The notes: a model not told the origin generated them from the letters alone. Positions 38,689-48,029 are shown, numbered from the stretch's first letter. The stretch is 64,000 bases of DNA from JAPSGB01 sp963775185 (GCA_963775185.1 CAVZIE010000004.1:310001-374000); one strand, 5' to 3'. Program-made: numbers and translations.

Positions 38689-39315
38689 ATGCTCGCCATC
38701 GACGTGTTCTCCGACGTGGTCTGCCCCTGGTGCTATCTCGGCACGGAGCGCCTGGCCCAGACGCTCGATCACCTCGGCCTCGCAGACAGCGCGACGGTCC
38801 GCTACCGGCCGTTCCTGCTCCAACCGGACACGCCGCCGGAGGGCGTGAACGTCCACGAGCGCCTGCAGCGCCGGTACGGCGATCTGCGCGTGCTGCTGGC
38901 GCGCGTCGAGGGTGCCGCGCGCGAGAGCGGCCTCGCCCTCGATCTCTCCAAGCAGCCCATGAGCTACCCCACTGTGGCCGCGCACACGTTGCTGCGCCAC
39001 GCCGCCGGGCGCGGCACCCAGCAGAGCCTCGCCCGCGCGCTGTTCCACGCCTACTTCGACGACGCCTTGGTCATCTCCGACCCGATCGTGCTGGCGGAGA
39101 TCGCCGGCGCGCACGGCTTCGAGCCCGCCGAGGCCGCGCGTCTCGCGACCGACGCGAGCGAGCTGGCCAAGACCCGCCGCGAAGCCGCCGGCGCCGCGGA
39201 GCGCGGCATCACCGGCGTGCCGTTCTTCGTGTTCAACGATCGCTTCACGGTGCCCGGCGCACAGTCGGAGACGGTGCTCCGCTCCGTGATCGAGAAGGCG
39301 CAGGCCACGAGCTGA
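38689..39315 (+). CDS. DsbA-family (FrnE-like) oxidoreductase
   Basis: The 208-residue thioredoxin-fold protein has a CPWC active site near the N-terminus (VFSDVVCPWCYLG) and the cis-Pro region GITGVPFFVFNDRFTVPGAQ. It matches the FrnE/2-hydroxychromene-2-carboxylate isomerase branch of the DsbA superfamily. It has no signal peptide, so a cytoplasmic disulfide or stress-related role is likely, as for FrnE in Deinococcus. ATG 38689 is preceded by GGCAAGAG. Confidence 0.92.
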   Translation: MLAIDVFSDVVCPWCYLGTERLAQTLDHLGLADSATVRYRPFLLQPDTPPEGVNVHERLQRRYGDLRVLLARVEGAARESGLALDLSKQPMSYPTVAAHTLLRHAAGRGTQQSLARALFHAYFDDALVISDPIVLAEIAGAHGFEPAEAARLATDASELAKTRREAAGAAERGITGVPFFVFNDRFTVPGAQSETVLRSVIEKAQATS

Positions 39316-39374
39316 TGGCCTGGCCGCGCCGGGCCTGCCGTTCGATCGCGCCGCGTTCATCTGTTCGAAGAGGA

Positions 39375-39396
39375 GATACCGCGCCGGACCGACAGC
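39375..39396 (-). repeat. Dispersed repeat, copy 14
   Basis: The core is perfect. It lies 59 bp after the DsbA-like gene stop. The remaining 39316-39514 gap shows no gene. Confidence 0.88.
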
Positions 39397-39514
39397 ATCT
39401 GCGAAGATGGATGAGGATGCCGGAGAACGGGCTTCGTGCGTCCCCGCGCGAACGCGAGGATCTTCAGCATGGCCGGAAACATCGCGGAGCAAAGCCGCGT
39501 GGTAGATTTCGAGC

Positions 39515-40238
39515 ATGGGCCGTCCTGATGTCGCGGTGTCCATCGCGACGCTGTTCGCGCTGGCCGCGGTCACGCTCGTCGCGTGCGGCGGCTCCGACAA
39601 CAGCCTGTTTTCAGGCGGCGCCACCGGCGGCGCGGCGGGAGCGAGCAGCGACGCCGGCGCGGAAGCCGCGGGCGGCAGCAGCGGCAGCGGCGCCGGGGGC
39701 GCCGCCGGGACGGGCGGCGCGGGAATGGCCGGGGCATCCGGCGCGGGCGCGGGTGGGTCCGCGGGCTCGTCGAGCGGCGGAACCGGCGCGACGGGCTCCG
39801 GGGGCACGGCGGGCGGGGCCGGCGGCACCGGGCCGATCGACGCTGGCGGATGCGACGCGCCGGCCACGTACTACAGCGACGCGGACCAGGACGGCTACGG
39901 GGATCCCGGGGCGTTCACCACGGCGTGCGCGCAGCCGGCCGGCTACGTCGCGAACCACGACGACTGCTACGACGGCAACGCCGAGGCCAGGCCCGGCCAA
40001 CAGGCGTGGTTCGCCGCGGACCGCGGCGACGGAAGCTACGACTACGATTGCAGCGGCGCGCCCGAGAAGCACTGGACTGGCACTGGCGCCTGCTCCGTCG
40101 GCTTGTGCGGCGTGCTCTCGGTGGGATGGCAAGGCGCGGTGGCGGAGTGCGGCGCGACGAAGGCGTGGATCACGACGTGCACCGGGCTCGCGATCTGCTG
40201 CACCGAAGCCCGAGCAACGACAGCAGGAGTGCCACTAG
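39515..40238 (+). CDS. Lipoprotein with Gly-rich linker and putative metal-binding repeats
   Basis: ATG 39515 opens a lipoprotein signal (LFALAAVTLVAC). A Gly/Ala/Ser-rich linker of about 75 residues follows. YYSDADQDGYGDPGAF matches the calcium-type putative metal-binding motif common in myxobacterial secreted proteins. DDCYDGNAEARPGQ follows, then a Cys-rich end (CSVGLCGVLSVGW, CTGLAICC). A late frame change near 40205 would give the ending KPEQRQQECH with a stop at 40238. Without it the frame runs into the next gene, which is unlikely. Confidence 0.65.
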
Positions 40239-40363
40239 CGTCCGCGCAGGGGGTGCCGGTCACGGATTGCCTCCAAGGCCGGGGCGGCGACGTGCATCAG
40301 CGCCGGGAGTGGCGTTCACGCCCACCACGCGCCAAACTTAGCGAGTGGATGCGAGACAGGAAC

Positions 40364-41468
40364 ATGGTCCCGAACACTTCGATGTTCGAGCGGAATCAGC
40401 CGGCTGCCTCGGCCGCTGCCCCGTTCCAAGTCCGACGAGGAAACCACGGCGACGCCAAGGATCGCGACCTCGTGCTCGGCATTCTCCGCGAGTATTTCGA
40501 GACGGTACCCGGCCGAGATGACGCCGAGGCGCGCTACCGCTGGCTGTACCTCGACAACCCTGCGGGGCTCGCGCGCACCTACCTCGCGCTCGACAGCGCG
40601 ACCGGAGCGGCGGTCGGAATCACGTCGCTCTTCCCTCGCGCGGTGCAGGTGGGCGACGCCAAGGTGATCGGCGCGATCGGCGGCGACGCCTTCGTGACAC
40701 CCAGCTTCCGGCGGCGCGGCATCGTCACACAGCTGCATCGGCTCGCGCACGAAGACCTCGACGGCGATCTCGCGTTCATGTTCGGTCCACCCGAGCCCAA
40801 CAACCTCCGCGCGCTACTCCAAGCGGGCGCGGAGATCACCGGCTCGGTGCGCCGCTACACGCGCGCGCTTCGCGCCGAGGGGGCTCGGACGAACCGCCAG
40901 CCGCGTGCCGGCGCGCATGCCCGGCGCGCTCACTTGGGCTCTCGGGCCGACGCGATCGAAGCTGACGCTCGAGCTGCTCGGGGGCAAGCCCGATCCGCGC
41001 GTGGCCGATGTCTGGCACCAGACGCTGCAAGCGATGAAGGACGAGCGCGTCGTCACTCCGGTTCGCGACGCCGCGTTCTATGCCTGGCGCTTCGGTCGCT
41101 CGGTCGCGGGACGCCAGCTCGGCTACATCGTGCTCGATCGCGGCCGACCCATCGGTGCCGTGGCCCTCGAGCGCAGCAAGGATGGGCGGCGCGTCGGCAT
41201 CGTCGATTTCACCTGCCCCCCTGCCGCGTTTCGCTCGGTGCTCCGCGGCATTCTCCACGCCAGCCGCGACGCCGACGCGGTCGAAATCCAGATCCACGTT
41301 CCGTCGCACTTGATAGAGGTCAACCTTGCCTCGTTCGGGTTCATCTCCCGCGGAACAAAGCCGTTTCAAGTGCAGTTCAAGCAAAGCTACAGCGACCGCG
41401 CGGCGATCACGCGAGCGGGCACATGGAATTACATGTGGGGCGACGGCGACGTCGATCACGTGCTGTGA
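40364..41468 (+). CDS. GNAT-family acetyltransferase-like protein (one frame change)
   Basis: ATG 40364 follows GACAGGAAC. The first part has GNAT features: YRWLYLDNPAG, ITSLFPRAVQVGDAKVIGAIG and the acetyl-CoA loop VTPSFRRRGIVTQLHRLA (RRxGxx type). A frame change near 40890-40905, beside a run of five G, leads to ARMPGALTWALGPTRSK and a C-terminal domain with RRVGIVDFTCPPAAFRSVLRG. The tandem-domain layout resembles cell-wall or antibiotic-modifying GNATs (Acetyltransf_9-like). The ferritin-like gene follows 26 bp later, so they are probably cotranscribed. Confidence 0.65.
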
Positions 41469-41494
41469 ACCCAGAGCAAGAGACGGAGCCCTCG

Positions 41495-42253
41495 ATGAAG
41501 ACGTACACCTCCCGTGCGGAGATGGACCCGCGCATGATCGACACGCTCGTGCAGATGATGGAGAGCCAGGCGTACCGCGAGCTAGCGGCCGCGCAGATGT
41601 TCGGCTACGGCCTGCAGTTCGTGCCCCGCTTGAAGTGGCTGAAATTCCTCACGTGGCACGTGCACGAGGAGATGACGCACTACGAGCTCGTCGTGCACAT
41701 GTACGAGGAATTCACCGGCGAGAGCGTCGAGCCCAAGGTGAACGCGCGCCTCGCCGCGAAGCCAATCGCGTTTGCCAAGAGCTGGTTCGAGCTCGCGATG
41801 GCGCAGTTCCTCTACGACCGCGGCGGTTACTGGCAGCTTCAGGAGTACGAGAGCTGCGCGTACCTCCCCTACCGCAAGACAATCCGCAACATCATCGTCG
41901 AGGAGGCCGGTCACCAGAACCTGGGCGAGCGCATGGTCGTCGAGCTTTGCCGCACTGGCGACTTCGAGGACGTGAAGCAGGCAGAGTTCGAGTCGTGGCT
42001 TCGTCAGGGCATGCTGTCGTTCGGCCGCCCGGGCACCGACGGCGATCGCTACGCGGTCGACGTCGGTCTGAAGAAGCGCGCGGCGGCGGCGGTGATGCAG
42101 GACTTCATCAACGACATCAAGCCGGCGGTGAAAGCCTCGGCCCTGGTCTTCCCCGACCCCAAGAAGATCGGCGTCGTCGTCCCCGACACCCTCGACTTCA
42201 GCCTCGACGGCGTGGACGAGGCGAAGGCCCAAGGGTTTGTCCGCGCCGCATGA
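41495..42253 (+). CDS. Ferritin-like di-iron protein, PaaA/PaaC-like
   Basis: The 252-residue helical protein has two ExxH-type iron motifs spaced as in a four-helix di-iron bundle: HVHEEMTHYEL (near residue 60) and IIVEEAGHQNLG (near 145). Further Glu lie in ESQAYRELAAAQMFGYG. It resembles the catalytic subunits of phenylacetyl-CoA epoxygenase and related oxygenases, but none of the other paa genes is present. It likely acts as a stand-alone monooxygenase. ATG 41495 has GGAG upstream. Confidence 0.8.
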   Translation: MKTYTSRAEMDPRMIDTLVQMMESQAYRELAAAQMFGYGLQFVPRLKWLKFLTWHVHEEMTHYELVVHMYEEFTGESVEPKVNARLAAKPIAFAKSWFELAMAQFLYDRGGYWQLQEYESCAYLPYRKTIRNIIVEEAGHQNLGERMVVELCRTGDFEDVKQAEFESWLRQGMLSFGRPGTDGDRYAVDVGLKKRAAAAVMQDFINDIKPAVKASALVFPDPKKIGVVVPDTLDFSLDGVDEAKAQGFVRAA

Positions 42254-42662
42254 CGGCAGGAACCTTCCGACGGTCCATACATCGACTTCCATCGCGCGCG
42301 AGTGTGCTCCGGCGCCTGTTTCGACGTTGGCCCTGCAACGCCTTGCCCGCGCACGCCGTCGACGCGCCCGCGCAACGCGCGCGCGAGGCGCGAGAAACCG
42401 GAATCCGTGGGGAGCGGTTCCCGGAGCACCACGAGAATCGGCGCGTGCGGCCGGTACCAGAGGTCCCGGCTTCGCTCGCGAGCGTCATCGGCGATGTCCG
42501 GCGCGACGCGGGGCGACGCGCCCGCGTCGTCCGGCCGGACGCGCGCGCATCGCGCTCAAATGGGCGCGATCGTCATGAGCGCGCTCGTGGTGAGCACGTA
42601 CAGGCGCGCGTCGTGTCCACCGCGAGGCGGGCGTGCGCACGCCACGGCCGATCTCTCCCGCG
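42254..42662. other. Intergenic region with a GC hairpin
   Basis: No convincing gene is seen in about 400 bp. A perfect 9-bp hairpin (CGACGCGGG 42504-42512 and CCCGCGTCG 42521-42529, 8-nt loop) lies near the middle. It could serve as a terminator between the convergent flanking genes, though it is far from either stop. Confidence 0.4.
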
Positions 42663-43856
42663 CTACTGACAGGCGATGCCGCAAGCGCCGTTGGCGTTCG
42701 CGGTCGCCCCGACCAGGCAATCGGTCCAGTCGTTGAAGTTCGAGACGCCGCTCGGATGCGCGGTACCGCAGTTCTGGATGCAGGTGTTGTCGCCAGTCGC
42801 GCAAGTGCTGACGCAGTTGCCGATCGCGACGCACTCCGCGTTGCCTGCGCAGGCGTTGTACTGCGCGTAGCAACACCCGCCGCTGCCATCTTCGGCGCTG
42901 GCGCAGTCCGAACAGCTTGTCGTACCGCCCGTGACGTACTCGGGTCCGCCGTCGGCGCAGGTGTTGGAGACGTTCCAGCTGCCACTGTTCAAGATCAGGC
43001 ACTTGCCGTTCAGGACCGGCGTTGCCGTGGTGCCGTTGATGGTGACCTCGATGAGCTTCACGTTCGCCAGAGTCCCGCTCGAGAACGCGGGCGTCGACGA
43101 GTTCACGGAGTTGACCGTGAGGCTACCGCTTTGCTGAAAGTAGTAACGGGCCGTCCCGCTGTTCGTGACGTCTTCGAACGCCAGGACACACTGGTTGCAC
43201 GTGTTGAGATCGGTCTCGTTGGCCAGGTTGAAGCTACCTGTCGTGGAGGAGTACAGCCCCACGCTGAGAACGTCCGGGTCGCTGCCGCCGATGTTCGGGC
43301 TGACGGCCGAGACGACGCGCGCGGCGTTGTCTCCGATGAAGGCGCCCACGGTGATGGACGTGCAGGATTGACCGCCGGTGCCCGACGCACCCGCGGTGCC
43401 GCCCGTGCCCGACGCACCCGCGCTGCCGCCCGTGCCCGACGCACCCGCGGTGCCGCCCGTGCCCGACGCGCCCGCGCGGCGCCCGGCCCGACGCGCCCGC
43501 GCTGCCGGACGCACGGCCCGCCATGCCCGCGCTGCCGGCCATGCCCGCGCTGCCGGCCACGCCGGCGCTGCCGGCCATGCCCGCGCTGCCGGCCATGCCC
43601 GCGCTGCCGGCCATGCCCGCGCTGCCGGCCGTCCCCGCGCTGCCCGACGCGCCACCGGTGCCGCTGGATCCACCGGTGCCACCGCTGCCGGACGTCCCGC
43701 CTTCCCGCTGCCGCCATCCTGGCTCCCGCCGGTGCCGCTATAGCCACCGGTGCCCCCCGTGCCCCCCGTGCCCGAGTTGTCCGAACTGCTACACGCGGGC
43801 GTTGCGAACGCACACACCAACGCACCAAACCCAATCAATACGATGGATCGCTTCAT
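42663..43856 (-). CDS. Lipoprotein with low-complexity linker and Cys-rich C-terminus
   Basis: ATG 43856 opens a lipoprotein signal (LIGFGALVCAFATPAC). A long Gly/Ala/Ser/Thr linker follows. Part of it reads as RPAARAW in this frame but as GSAGMAGSAG in another, so two compensating indels lie near 43490 and 43705. The mature domain (VGAFIGDNAARVVSAVSPNIGG, YYFQQSGSLTVNSVNSST) looks beta-rich. The last 90 residues are Cys-rich (CSDCASAEDGSGGCCYAQY, CVSTCATGDNTCIQNCG). Function is unknown; surface exposure is likely. Confidence 0.7.
   Translation of the reverse strand: MKRSIVLIGFGALVCAFATPACSSSDNSGTGGTGGTGGYSGTGGSQDGGSGKAGRPAAVAPVDPAAPVARRAARGRPAARAWPAARAWPAARAWPAAPAWPAARAWPAARAWRAVRPAARARRAGRRAGASGTGGTAGASGTGGSAGASGTGGTAGASGTGGQSCTSITVGAFIGDNAARVVSAVSPNIGGSDPDVLSVGLYSSTTGSFNLANETDLNTCNQCVLAFEDVTNSGTARYYFQQSGSLTVNSVNSSTPAFSSGTLANVKLIEVTINGTTATPVLNGKCLILNSGSWNVSNTCADGGPEYVTGGTTSCSDCASAEDGSGGCCYAQYNACAGNAECVAIGNCVSTCATGDNTCIQNCGTAHPSGVSNFNDWTDCLVGATANANGACGIACQ
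43379..43640 (-). repeat. 27-bp and 18-bp tandem repeats in the linker
   Basis: At 43379-43480 nearly four copies of a 27-bp unit encode GASGTGGTA-type linker. At about 43520-43640 six or more copies of an 18-bp unit encode SAGMAG. The high DNA identity between copies suggests recent slippage and explains the local frame changes. Confidence 0.7.
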
Positions 43857-43977
43857 GGTTCTTTCCCCAGCGCGAAACACTGCGGATGTCAGGTCGCCGC
43901 GTCAAGCGAGTCGAGGCCGCGGAGCGTGGCGAGCAGCGTGCGCGCGTGCAGCTTCGGGCGGCTCGAACCGGCCATTG

Positions 43978-43996
43978 GCCGGTCCGGCGCGGAATC
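43978..43996 (+). repeat. Dispersed repeat, copy 15 (forward arm of inverted pair)
   Basis: The core is perfect. With copy 16 it forms a 19-bp perfect inverted repeat (43980-43998 with 44013-44031) and a 14-nt spacer, the best hairpin in the window. It lies 121 bp upstream of the lipoprotein start. Confidence 0.92.
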
Positions 43997-44014
43997 CCAC
44001 GCTGCGGAACGCGG

Positions 44015-44036
44015 GATTCCGCGCCGGACCGACACC
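44015..44036 (-). repeat. Dispersed repeat, copy 16 (reverse arm of inverted pair)
   Basis: The core is perfect. It is the second arm of the 19-bp hairpin and lies 60 bp upstream of the small lipoprotein remnant at 44096. Confidence 0.92.
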
Positions 44037-44095
44037 AGCTCGCAACTTCCGGGACAGGGCACTAGAATCCCATTCATGGGCGGGGGACGGACGGC

Positions 44096-44235
44096 GTGGT
44101 CGGCGTGGCGCTGCTCGTGCTCTCGTGCGCGGGCGGCAGCGCGACGACATCGCCATCTGGGCCGGTGCCCGAGGACCAGTTCCTCGACCGCTTCTCGTGC
44201 GCGTATTGCGAGAAGACCAGGTCGGTGCGCCGTGA
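44096..44235 (+). pseudogene. Short lipoprotein or lipoprotein remnant
   Basis: From GTG 44096 the reading VVGVALLVLSCAGGSATTSP is a lipobox-type signal, followed by EDQFLDRFSCAYCEK. A frame change would end it as QVGAP at 44235, giving about 46 residues. Otherwise the frame runs antisense through the next gene. A CxxC pair is present. It may be the 5' remnant of a larger lipoprotein gene. Confidence 0.3.
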
Positions 44236-44241
44236 GCCCGG

Positions 44242-44643
44242 TCACGCGCCCGCGTCGCGCTCCGTGGCAAGCGCTGCCGCGGATCGCGCGCCGCGCGGCG
44301 TCCAACTCGATGATCTCGACGACGACCTTCCGCCCGACGCTTCGGTAGTGAATCGCGATCGTGTCGACGCCGCCGTAGGCGTCGATCAGCTCGAAGCGCA
44401 GCGCGGGTCCGCGGCGGCGAGCCCGCCGCCCCAGTACAGCCGGATCGCGTGCTTGCCGCGGAGCGAGCCATCCGGCGAAAAGCCGCGCTCCGCGATCAGT
44501 GGCGAGCGCATCTCGAAGTCATCGGCGTAGAGCGCGAAGATGCGCTCGAGATCCCCGCTGTTCCAGGCGGCGATCCACTCCCGTCGCGAATCCGCGCGCG
44601 GAGGCGCGATCGATGATTGCAGGCATGGCCGAGGATAGCGCAT
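44242..44643 (-). CDS. SnoaL-like/ketosteroid isomerase-fold protein (frame interrupted)
   Basis: ATG 44643 gives MRYPRPCLQSS, then SRREWIAAWNSGDLERIFALYADDFEMRSPLI, the standard opening helix and strand of the SnoaL-like NTF2 fold. After a frame change near 44395 it continues as LRFELIDAYGGVDTIAIHY and GRKVVVEIIELDAARRAIRGSAC to a probable end near 44242. Family members include polyketide cyclases and isomerases, but many have no known reaction. No substrate clue is visible. Confidence 0.55.
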
Positions 44644-44720
44644 GGCGCTCTCGAGCGTCGGCTCCGGACGCTTCTCGACCACACCTTGCGGGGCCGCGCG
44701 GCCATGCACAAATAACTCGC

Positions 44721-45867
44721 TTGACCGTCATCCACGCCATCGTTGCCGCGCTGTCGCTCAGCTTCCGGATGCTGTGGCAATCTCTGGGGACTTTCGCTGG
44801 GATTCACCATCGCGGCGGTCATCGAAGTCCTCGTCTCCAAGGACGAGATGGCGCGGCTGCTCCCGACGCTCGCCGCGCTCGCTCGGGGTCGCGAGCGTGC
44901 TTGGCGCCGCGTCCTCGTCGTGCTCCTACGCTGCCGTGGCCATGGCCCGGTCAATCGTCCGCAAGGGAGGCGACTTCACCGCGGCCATCGCCTTCCAGTT
45001 CGCCGCCACCAATCTGGTGCTCGAGCTCGGCGTGCTGCTCTGGGTCCTGCTCGGCTGGCAGTTCGCCGCTGCGGAGTTCCTCGGCGGCGGCGTGATGATC
45101 GTGGGGCTCGCGCTGCTCTTCCGTCTGCTCCTTCCTGCCCCACGGGTGAAGGCAGCGCGCGCCCAGGCCGACAAGGGCCTCACCGGCAGCATGGAGGGGC
45201 ACGCGCAGATGGCGATGAGCGCCCGCGAAGGCCGCTGGCGCGATCGGCTCGCCTCGAAGCAGGGCTGGATCGCCATCAGCCACGACTACGTCATGAACTG
45301 GTCGATGCTATGGCGCGACATCCTCGGCGGCGTCCTGATTGCCGGGGCTCTCGGCGCGTGGGTGCCGCACGCCGTCTGGCAGAGCTTCTTCCTGGTGGAT
45401 CACCCGCTGCTGGCGCCGATCTGGGGAGCCTTCATCGGTCCGCTCATCGCCCTCGTCAGCTTCACCTGTTCCATCGGCAACGTGCCGCTGGCCGCGGTGT
45501 TGTGGAACGGCGGCATCAGCTTCGGCGGCGTCGTCGCGTTCATCTTCGGCGACCTCGTCATCATCCCCATCCTGCTCATCTACCGGAAGTACTACGGCCG
45601 CTGGATGACCGGTTTCCTGTTCGCGACGTCCTACGCCATGATGGTGGTGGCGGCGCTGCTGGTCGAAGGGGCCTTCGCGCTGTTCGGCGCGACGCCGGCG
45701 GTGCGTCACGCGACGGTGGCCACCGCCAGCATCAGCTGGAACTACACCACGGTGCTCGACATCGTGTTCGGGTCCGTGACATTGATTCTGTTCGTCGTGT
45801 TCGCGCGCACTGGCGGCCCGAAGATGTGCGCCACATGGCCCACGCGGACGCGGCGTCCGCCGACTAG
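44721..45867 (+). CDS. Permease, UPF0718/ArsP_1-like family (three frame changes)
   Basis: Segments in order are VIHAIVAALSLSFRMLWQSL, then LGFTIAAVIEVLVSKDEMARLLP, then ASVLGAASSSCSYAAVAMARS. The last run (with the SCSYA motif) continues uninterrupted through IGPLIALVSFTCSIGNVPLA to LILFVVFARTGGPKM. The two SC-containing half motifs and eight or more membrane segments match the COG0701 permease family, which includes ArsP exporters of organoarsenicals. Indels near 44795, 44885 and 45825 are needed. The start is uncertain (TTG 44721 used). The ars operon is 30 kb away, so an arsenic link is not supported. Confidence 0.7.
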
Positions 45868-45917
45868 CAGAGCGCGTCGATGCCGGGGCTTGCCCGCTCG
45901 ATCCAGCGCCGCCCGGG

Positions 45918-45939
45918 TTTGCCGGTCCGGCGCGGAATC
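45918..45939 (+). repeat. Dispersed repeat, copy 17
   Basis: The core is perfect. It sits between convergent genes, 50 bp after the permease stop and 13 bp before the stop of the minus-strand lipoprotein. Confidence 0.9.
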
Positions 45940-45952
45940 CCGCGCTGTGGCC

Positions 45953-46303
45953 TCACTTCTGGAACAAGATGACGCCGCTGCAGGTCGCCGGCAGCGAGTC
46001 GCCGCAGACGAAGCTGTCCAGATCGGACATGCAGGTGTCGTAGCTCGCGCCGACCTGATCGGCCCCGCTGCAATCCGAACCGTAGCTCTGCTTCATCGTG
46101 TCGGCGAATGCAGCGACGCACTCGGCGGTCGTGGAGCTGTAGCAGGGCGCCGCCTTGCCACAGTACTTGTTCGCCAGCGCATTGCACTGGGCGGCCGCGG
46201 CGTTCGTCCCCGGCAATCCCGATCCACCGGAGCTCGTGCTCGAGCACGCGCCGACAAGAACCGCAAACCCCAAGCCGAATACGACGACCCATCCGTTTCG
46301 CAT
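45953..46303 (-). CDS. Small Cys-rich lipoprotein
   Basis: The 116-residue protein has a lipoprotein signal (VFGLGFAVLVGAC) and six to eight Cys in the mature part (QCNALANKYCGKAAPCYSS, AECVAAF, DTCMSDLDSFVC, ATCSG). It is of a type common in myxobacterial envelopes and function is unknown. The frame is intact. Confidence 0.75.
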   Translation of the reverse strand: MRNGWVVVFGLGFAVLVGACSSTSSGGSGLPGTNAAAAQCNALANKYCGKAAPCYSSTTAECVAAFADTMKQSYGSDCSGADQVGASYDTCMSDLDSFVCGDSLPATCSGVILFQK

Positions 46304-46395
46304 CGATTCTATCCCCTCGTCATCGCGGCACCGCCGCTACCACCTACTGGGAGCGTCCGCGCGCTACCGCGGGATGTCAAGCAAGCGCGCGGCGC

Positions 46396-46412
46396 TGCGC
46401 CGGACCGGCGCC
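46396..46412 (-). repeat. Degenerate dispersed repeat, copy 18
   Basis: It retains GCGCCGGACCGGC but lacks the TCC end. It lies 93 bp upstream of the small lipoprotein start. Confidence 0.5.
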
Positions 46413-46616
46413 CGTCATTCGAACTGGCGCACACGCGCTCCCGCGTGCGCGGTGCGTGGCGCAGAGTGGGGTTTCCACGAAAGCGCGCGGGCAGGTTCGG
46501 CGGCTCGATCCGCCACTCGCCAAGCGGCTGGATTTCGGGACGGTAGGGAGCGTGCAGCTCAATCGCGGGGCGGCAGCGCTCGGACTCGCTGCTCGACATC
46601 CGGTGCAAGCATCGAC

Positions 46617-46946
46617 ATGTCTGCACGCATGGCGGCGAAAAGAGTGGGGAAGAGTCCGAAGAAGAAGTTGGCGGCGACGAGCAAGAGGGCGACGACGCGG
46701 CAAACGAAGAAGCGCGCATCGACCGCTGCCTCGCGCTCGCTGAGCAACCCGAACGCGACACGGGCTGCGAAGACGGCGGCCGGAAGCGCGCTCAAGCAGA
46801 CCGGGGGCCCCGGGCGCACGCACAAGGGCGCGGCGTCCGCTGCCGGCCGCGCGCTGAGCCGCAAGAAGACGAGCCCCGAGGGCCGCCGTGCCGCGGGCAG
46901 CGCCTTGTCGCAGACTCGGCGCAAGACGACGAAGAAGAAGCGGTGA
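46617..46946 (+). CDS. Histone H1-like Lys/Ala-rich basic protein
   Basis: The protein of about 109 residues (ATG 46617, or ATG 46629) is extremely rich in Lys, Arg, Ala, Ser and Thr: AAKRVGKSPKKKLAATSKRA, AAGSALKQTGGPGRTHKGAA, SQTRRKTTKKKR. A pseudo-repeat xAAxSALxQT occurs twice. The composition resembles the C-terminal domain of eukaryotic H1 and bacterial H1-like proteins that bind DNA and compact nucleoids. It has no globular domain. It is followed by more than 1 kb without a gene. Confidence 0.7.
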   Translation: MSARMAAKRVGKSPKKKLAATSKRATTRQTKKRASTAASRSLSNPNATRAAKTAAGSALKQTGGPGRTHKGAASAAGRALSRKKTSPEGRRAAGSALSQTRRKTTKKKR

Positions 46947-48029
46947 CCGACTGCTGAACAAGGCATGTCGATCGCCTTCGACCGCGTCGTGGAGCGCTGT
47001 TCCCTCACCTTCCCCGGCTCCGCTCGGCGAGAGGCGTGGGTCGATCTCCACGTCGCGGGGGTTCGTTGATCGTGGGATGCTCCGACGAGGAAGAGCCGGG
47101 CGTCGTCGCAGCCGGCGCCACGTCGGGGCACGCCTGCAACTCCATGGCCAACGCGGACGGGAAGATCTGCGTCGCCGCCTCCGCGAGCGCGCGTCTCTTG
47201 ATCTTACGCGACGCCTAGAAGCGTCAGGCCAGCTCGCGCCGTCGCCCGGTAACTTCCTGGACACGCAAAATAAAGTATTTCGACCCCACTCGCGCGTGTG
47301 TGATCGCGAAACGGTTTCACGGTGTGTCGGTCCGTCGCGGCACATGCGCAGTTCGATTCCGGCACGATACGCCCGCGCGCAACGTTTCATATCGCGTGGG
47401 AGAAGTGCACGTCGTGCAAGGTCGCACCTTGTCTTACTCCACGATTTATGCTTGCCCGCGTGTGCGCCGTCGCTACGTTTACTGGGCAGTGAGCACCCTG
47501 AATTCAAAACATGTTTGCAACGGCGTTCGCATCGAAGCCGGATATGTCGACGGTGCAGATCGAGATTCACAGGGATCGCAAGCGCTGCGCCACCACGCGC
47601 GGCTCGCGTCGCGCGCTCGCCCAACATCGCGTCGCTGTCGGCGCCCCGCACTCGCGGTGTGTCGCGAGCGTGTGACCTGCAAGCGAAGCACTGCGACGAC
47701 GGTGCAGCCTGCGGATGCGAACAAGAGCGTGCGCGCGGATGCTCTTCGAACAACCGTTCGATCTAGCATTCGAACAACCAGACGACGAGGCGAACCGCGG
47801 CCAGGCCAACAAGCTTGTGACGATGGTGTGAGCCCATGAGGCGGCTTCATAAGTCCGCTTGAGTAGCTTGCTCGCGTGCGTGCGGCCATCGAGCCGCCGC
47901 TCGCGAAGCCACCGAATCTTCCTGGTGCCACCGTCTCCGCGCTGCGGAGCCGGGATCGAGAACGCACCAAGCGGCGGCTTCGCAACGCAACCCGACACAG
48001 TTCAACCAGTCACCACGAAGGATACGACA
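46947..48029. other. Gene-poor region of about 1.1 kb
   Basis: No reading frame with convincing composition or family resemblance is seen on either strand. Base composition is visibly less GC-rich between about 47230 and 47560 than in the surroundings. A degenerate repeat copy (CGGTCCGTCGCGG) lies at 47325-47343. The region could hold an unrecognised RNA, decayed genes or transferred DNA. Confidence 0.4.

Noticed and set aside
40424..40443. A repeat-like stretch coding for QVRRGN in the GNAT gene
   Set aside because: It has about four mismatches within the core of the element and lies in normal coding sequence, so it is not counted as a copy.
39515..42253. A single 912-codon frame joining a lipoprotein, a GNAT and a ferritin-like protein
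   Set aside because: The fusion is accidental. The GNAT and ferritin-like parts each have their own start and ribosome site, and the GNAT C-terminal half and the lipoprotein end are in other frames.
44721..45867. Assigning the permease to arsenic export (ArsP)
   Set aside because: The family match is to the broad UPF0718 permease group; the ars operon is 30 kb away and no arsenic gene is adjacent.
47300..47839. A 179-codon open frame in the gene-poor region
   Set aside because: Its composition is mixed, no start site or domain is recognisable, and similar-length frames exist on the opposite strand.
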